Shown piece by piece: positions 60,228 through 64,000 of a stretch of 64,000 nt of DNA; the stretch's first letter is position 1; every line of letters starts with the position of its first letter. Under the pieces are notes generated by a model that worked only from the letters and a program-made list of their open reading frames with translations, had not been told where the DNA came from and made no database searches. The position numbers were made by a program, and so were the translations under genes. This DNA is from an uncultured Bacilli bacterium (GTDB lineage: Bacteria > Bacillota_I > Bacilli_A > RF39 > UBA660): the NCBI GenBank assembly GCA_944350495.1, contig CALVOZ010000001.1:124001-188000 (forward strand). Reading direction: 5' to 3'.

Positions 60228-61297
60228 TCATTATTAATAAAATTAATTAAAATATCATTTGCTAAATACCAAAATTTAGGATCAATATAAAGGTTGTCAT
60301 TAGTTAATACAAGCTTTTTATCCATAATTAATTCTTTAACATTCTTTACATCTAAAATATCTAAATTATATTTTTCTTTAAAATTATAAATATTAATTCC
60401 TTCTATTAAACGAAGTCCCAAAATAAATTCATTTTCAATTTTCAATTTATTGGTTTGATATATTTCTTCTTTGCGGTAATTACCATTTAAATATTCATTA
60501 AGCGATCTCGTATTGTCGTAGCGAATCGAATCGACATATCCACTAGCACCCATTCCAAAACCATAATATTCTAAATTTTTCCAATAAGTTAAATTATGTT
60601 TAGATTTTATTATGCCAAAATTACTTGTTTCATAATGTTCATAATTACTTAATCTATTACAAATTAACTTATACATTTCATAATCTAATTCATCATCAAT
60701 ATTTTTTTCTTTATGATTATATAAAATTGTATGGGGTTCAATAATTAAAGAATAAGTGGAAATATGAGGGACATCTAAAGATAAGAAAATATCGATATCT
60801 TTATTTAGTTCATCTAAAGTTTGATTAGGTAGTGCATACATTAAATCGACATTGATATTTGTAAAATATTTTTTAACTAATCTAATAGTTTCTAAAGCAC
60901 TTTTTAAAGTGTGATGACGATTTAAATATTTTAAATGCTTTTCATTAAATGTTTGTATACCAATACTAATACGATTAATTCCATACTTTTTAAATATTTT
61001 TAACTTATCTTCAGTAATATTTTCAATATTACATTCAATCGTATATTCACTTGGCTTGTTAAACACTTTTAAAATTTTTAATAGTTTCGTTAATTCGTCT
61101 AAATTTAATACAGATGGTGTACCTCCACCAATATATAAAGTTTCTAATTGCTCACCTTTATAATATGTATCTATTTCTTTTTTTAAAGCATCTAAATATT
61201 CATTTACCATTTTTTCATTGTAATAGAATTTACAAAAATCACAATAACTACATATTGATTGACAAAAAGGGATGTGAATATAACATGATTTTATCAT
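60224..61297 (-). CDS. hemW: Radical-SAM heme chaperone HemW-like
   Basis: A 357-residue protein of the HemW (former HemN-like) family. The 4Fe-4S/SAM motif is CQSICSYCDFC near residue 12 (C-x3-C-x2-C plus the family's fourth Cys), followed by LETLYIGGGTPSVL, YTIECNIENIT and the NVDLMYALPNQT segment. HemW proteins carry heme to respiratory enzymes; the family is often misread as coproporphyrinogen oxidase. It overlaps the DNA-binding gene upstream by four bases (start) and its end holds the thyA promoter. Confidence 0.9.
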   Translation of the reverse strand: MIKSCYIHIPFCQSICSYCDFCKFYYNEKMVNEYLDALKKEIDTYYKGEQLETLYIGGGTPSVLNLDELTKLLKILKVFNKPSEYTIECNIENITEDKLKIFKKYGINRISIGIQTFNEKHLKYLNRHHTLKSALETIRLVKKYFTNINVDLMYALPNQTLDELNKDIDIFLSLDVPHISTYSLIIEPHTILYNHKEKNIDDELDYEMYKLICNRLSNYEHYETSNFGIIKSKHNLTYWKNLEYYGFGMGASGYVDSIRYDNTRSLNEYLNGNYRKEEIYQTNKLKIENEFILGLRLIEGINIYNFKEKYNLDILDVKNVKELIMDKKLVLTNDNLYIDPKFWYLANDILINFINND

Positions 61298-62052
61298 ATC
61301 TTCTTCTCATCCCTTTTGTATGCTTTTAATTTTTCTAAAGCTTGATCTTCTATTCGTGTTATTAAGGTTTTAGAAACGTTTAGCTCTCTTCCCACATCTT
61401 CAGCTGAACGAATAATATCACCTGAAAATCTTAAATTTAATACTTCAATTTCCCTTTCAGTTAATCCTGCTTCTTCAAATAATTGTTGTCCCCAGTTATC
61501 CTCAAACTTTCTTCTAATATTATATTTATTTTGTTCTAATTGGCGATGAAGAGCATCGGCTATTAATTTGCCAAATAATTCTTCAACACGTGGATCGTTT
61601 AAGCAATCATATATATATGATTTTGTATATATTTTATCAAAATATTCAGCCATTTCTTCTAATGTAACATATGGATTTTGACTAAAGTACCTTGCAAATT
61701 TAATGATATCTTCTCTTTTTCTCTCTTCTTTATTCTCCTCAGTTGTATCCCGACTAGTTCCAATAAATTTACCTGCTGCATCTTGTTGCACACTATGAGT
61801 TAGAAAAGTTGTTCTACCACCTTTTTGATTGCCGACTATTTTATTTAATTTTAATTGTTCAGCAACTGTCTTACCGGTCTTAGGTATAAGAATATTCATA
61901 TATATAGGATCATTTAAATATCTCTGCACAGATGATTTTGATATTCCTGTCGCATTACTGATATCAATAATTGTTGCAGTTGGATTTTCTAAAAAATAAT
62001 CAATAATTTTTTTCTTTTTTTCTTCTATTGAAGTGACTTCTTTCTTATTCAT
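61294..62052 (-). CDS. DNA-binding protein with SpoIIID-like and sigma-4-like regions
   Basis: A 252-residue protein with no membrane segment. Residues about 12-45 (KKIIDYFLENPTATIIDISNATGISKSSVQRYLND) form an HTH as in SpoIIID. A second, weaker copy (IIKFARYFSQNPYVTLEEMAEYF, YIYDCLNDPRVEEL) lies near 125-165. The C-terminal 50 residues resemble sigma-70 region 4: GLTEREIEVLNLRFSGDIIRSAEDVGRELNVSKTLITRIEDQALEKLKAY. The middle has a GGRTTFLTHSVQQDAAGK loop. I infer a transcription regulator or an alternative sigma-like factor without region 2. ATG 62052 is one base after the lepA stop, with GAAGGTG upstream. Confidence 0.65.
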   Translation of the reverse strand: MNKKEVTSIEEKKKKIIDYFLENPTATIIDISNATGISKSSVQRYLNDPIYMNILIPKTGKTVAEQLKLNKIVGNQKGGRTTFLTHSVQQDAAGKFIGTSRDTTEENKEERKREDIIKFARYFSQNPYVTLEEMAEYFDKIYTKSYIYDCLNDPRVEELFGKLIADALHRQLEQNKYNIRRKFEDNWGQQLFEEAGLTEREIEVLNLRFSGDIIRSAEDVGRELNVSKTLITRIEDQALEKLKAYKRDEKKI

Positions 62053-62053
62053 T

Positions 62054-63856
62054 TTATTCACCTTCATCCATACTTAATATTGCTAAAAACGCTTCTTGTG
62101 GAACTTCTACGCTACCAACCATCTTCATTCGTTTCTTACCCTCTTTTTGCTTTTCTAATAACTTGCGTTTACGCGAAACGTCACCGCCATAACATTTTGC
62201 TAAAACATTTTTACGCACTGCTTTAATATCTGATCGTGCAATTGCTTTTGTACCTATTACGGCTTGAATAGGTATTTCAAATTGTTGGCGAGGAATTAAT
62301 TTTCTTAAATTTTCTACTATAGCGCGGCCACGATTATAGGCAAAATCACGATGAACAATTAAACTAAATGCATCAACCATTTCACCATTTAATAAAATAT
62401 CCATTTTTACTAAATCAGATTTTTTATAGCCGATCATTTCATAATCAAAAGAAGCATATCCCTTTGTATATGATTTTAATTTATCAAAGAAATCATATAC
62501 TATTTCTGATAGTGGTAATTCATAATGAATATTTACACGAGTTGTATCTAAATATTCCATTGAAATATAATTACCTCTTTTATTTTGACATAGTTCCATA
62601 ATTGAACCAATATAAGAGCTAGGAACAAAAATATTAGTTTTAATATATGGTTCTTTAATACTAGCTATCTTTTGTCTCTCTGGCATTTTGGATGGTGAAT
62701 CTATTTCAATAATAGTTCGATCTGTTAGCTCTATTTCATATACTACTGATGGGCTAGTCGCAATTAACTCAATTCCAAATTCTCTTTCAATTCGTTCTTC
62801 AATTATTTCCATATGAAGAAGTCCTAAAAATCCACATCTAAATCCAAATCCTAAAGCTTGGGAAGTCTCTGGTTCAAATTGCAGAGAAGCATCATTTAAC
62901 TTTAATTTTTCTAAAGCTTCTCTTAAATCAGGATAACGACTAGATTCAATTGGATATATTCCACAGAACACCATTGGTTTCATTGGTTTATATCCTGCTA
63001 AAGGTGAACTAGCTGGATTTATTGCTGAAGTGATTGTATCGCCTACTTTAACATCTTCAATGTTTTTAATGCTAGCACATAAAAAGCCTACTTCACCGAC
63101 TAATAATTCATCAACTTTCTTTTCGTTTGGATTATTTATTCCTAATTCAACAACACTATATTCTGCATCAGTTGCCATCATTTTAATCTTATCGCCTAAT
63201 TTGATACTACCATTGACAACTCTCAGTAAAGCGACAATTCCGCGATATGAGTCATAGTAACTATCAAATATTAGGGCTTGCAAATTATCATTCTTATTAC
63301 CTTTTGGCGCAGGTATTCTTTCAATAATAGCTTCAACCAATTCTTTAATGCCCACACCTGTTTTAGCGCTCACTAAAAGTATTTCATTCTCATCAAAACC
63401 GATTGTATCCATTAATTCTTTTTTTACCCTATCGATATCGGCATTAGGTAAATCAATTTTATTGATAACTGGTATAATTACCAAATTATTATCTAAAGCT
63501 TGATAAAGATTAGCTAATGTTTGAGCTTCAATTCCTTGGGCAGCGTCGACAACTAGTAAAGCTCCTTCACAAGCTGCTAAAGAACGTGATACTTCATATG
63601 TAAAATCGACATGTCCGGGAGTGTCAATTAAATGAAGCAAATAATCTTCATTTTTATAATGATAATTAAGCTGAACAGCATTTAACTTAATAGTAATACC
63701 TCGCTCGCGTTCAATGTCCATATTATCCAATAATTGATCTTGTTTCTCTCTTTCCGTAATTGCCCCAGTTTCCTCTAAAATACGGTCGGCTAAAGTACTT
63801 TTACCATGATCAATATGAGCAATTATTGAAAAGTTTCTAATATTTTCCTGTTTCAT
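62054..63856 (-). CDS. lepA: Elongation factor 4 (LepA)
   Basis: A 600-residue translational GTPase that back-translocates stalled ribosomes. The G1 motif is [10 protein letters not shown]2 RERGITIK, G3 [10 protein letters not shown], and G4 NKID. Domains II, III/V and the LepA-specific C-terminal domain ([29 protein letters not shown]; here [15 protein letters not shown]) follow. Length matches the family. The start is ATG 63856 with GGTGATTCC upstream. Its last codons sit one base before the next gene on the same strand. Confidence 0.97.
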   Translation of the reverse strand: MKQENIRNFSIIAHIDHGKSTLADRILEETGAITEREKQDQLLDNMDIERERGITIKLNAVQLNYHYKNEDYLLHLIDTPGHVDFTYEVSRSLAACEGALLVVDAAQGIEAQTLANLYQALDNNLVIIPVINKIDLPNADIDRVKKELMDTIGFDENEILLVSAKTGVGIKELVEAIIERIPAPKGNKNDNLQALIFDSYYDSYRGIVALLRVVNGSIKLGDKIKMMATDAEYSVVELGINNPNEKKVDELLVGEVGFLCASIKNIEDVKVGDTITSAINPASSPLAGYKPMKPMVFCGIYPIESSRYPDLREALEKLKLNDASLQFEPETSQALGFGFRCGFLGLLHMEIIEERIEREFGIELIATSPSVVYEIELTDRTIIEIDSPSKMPERQKIASIKEPYIKTNIFVPSSYIGSIMELCQNKRGNYISMEYLDTTRVNIHYELPLSEIVYDFFDKLKSYTKGYASFDYEMIGYKKSDLVKMDILLNGEMVDAFSLIVHRDFAYNRGRAIVENLRKLIPRQQFEIPIQAVIGTKAIARSDIKAVRKNVLAKCYGGDVSRKRKLLEKQKEGKKRMKMVGSVEVPQEAFLAILSMDEGE

Positions 63857-63921
63857 TGGAATCACCAATAAAATTATATCATAATTTGTCTATTTTTTTA
63901 GTATTTATCATATATTTTATT

Positions 63922-64000
63922 ATGAAAAAAGAGGAATCTAAGTATATCAATTATCAATTAATTGTTTTAGTTTTAACAATATTAGCCGGATTTGTTTCAT
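63922..64000 (+). CDS. Start of a membrane protein (3' end outside window)
   Basis: ATG 63922 opens a frame of 26 codons to the window edge: a charged, lysine-rich start (MKKEESKYIN) then the hydrophobic YQLIVLVLTILAGFVS, probably a membrane helix. No ribosome site is seen; TATATT lies very close to the ATG, so the transcript might be leaderless. Divergent from lepA. The family cannot be told from so little. Confidence 0.5.
   Translation, partial: MKKEESKYINYQLIVLVLTILAGFVS

Noticed and set aside
1..64000. Genetic code 4 (TGA as Trp)
   Set aside because: TGA ends sufC at its natural length, and Trp is TGG.
1..64000. tRNA or rRNA genes
   Set aside because: No cloverleaf or rRNA-like GC-rich segment was found by eye in the intergenic gaps; a tRNAscan run would be decisive.

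Overview
The window is very AT-rich chromosomal DNA read with the standard bacterial code: TGA ends sufC (7248-7250) while Trp is TGG throughout, so this is not a code-4 Mollicute. The gene families (type VIIb secretion EssC/YukD, lipoteichoic-acid-synthase-like enzyme, rubrerythrin, YolD with a Y-family polymerase, SpoIIID-like HTHs, thyA-folA, a HerA-type ATPase) suggest a low-GC Gram-positive, probably anaerobic and host-associated member of the Bacilli. The species cannot be named from the sequence alone.

Left core (1-29 kb). A membrane-anchored HExxH metallopeptidase-like gene runs off the left edge. It is followed by yukD and essC (minus strand), a plus-strand two-gene Fe-S pair (sufC and a short sufB) behind a promoter-operator, a P2-type cation ATPase, a HAD phosphatase, a SIMPL protein, a NatAB-type ABC exporter, rubrerythrin with a promoter-proximal palindrome, an acyl-CoA ligase divergent from a TetR regulator across a 24-bp palindrome, a large unrecognised protein, cutA, a yolD plus Y-family polymerase operon, an amidoligase-like protein, a secreted protein, a membrane-bound XRE regulator, a second P-type ATPase, two small genes and a sirtuin.

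Accessory island (about 29-50 kb). The part from 30909 to 50012 is bounded by imperfect direct repeats of about 260 bp that share a 47-bp block with one mismatch. It holds a DUF5677/HEPN-like gene, a type I restriction-modification operon (hsdS, hsdM, hsdR) preceded by a DUF262-DUF1524 (GmrSD-like) nuclease and a twin-HTH regulator, then in the opposite direction a mobility module (two small proteins, RepA-like ATPase, 43-aa basic peptide, MobV relaxase, tyrosine integrase), and finally a fic, Ppl-like (PHP plus SMC-like ATPase) and small-ORF operon. The left repeat carries a truncated second copy of fic. The stretch between the divergent halves has four copies of a TTCCA-N3-TGGAA-type operator laid over both promoters, and then a leader that can be drawn as a pseudoknot plus hairpins. 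The simplest reading is an integrative mobilizable element carrying defence genes, with one switch joining restriction and transfer. A HEPN-like gene and gene remnants lie just outside the left repeat.

Right core (50-64 kb), nearly all minus strand: recG, a small COG2426 membrane protein, a HerA/DUF87 ATPase, a small anchored protein, an LTA-synthase-like sulfatase, a HAAS/DUF1700-type membrane protein, folA and thyA behind a consensus promoter, hemW, a DNA-binding protein with SpoIIID-like and sigma-region-4-like segments, lepA, and the start of a plus-strand membrane protein at the right edge. No rRNA, tRNA, CRISPR array or insertion sequence was recognised.
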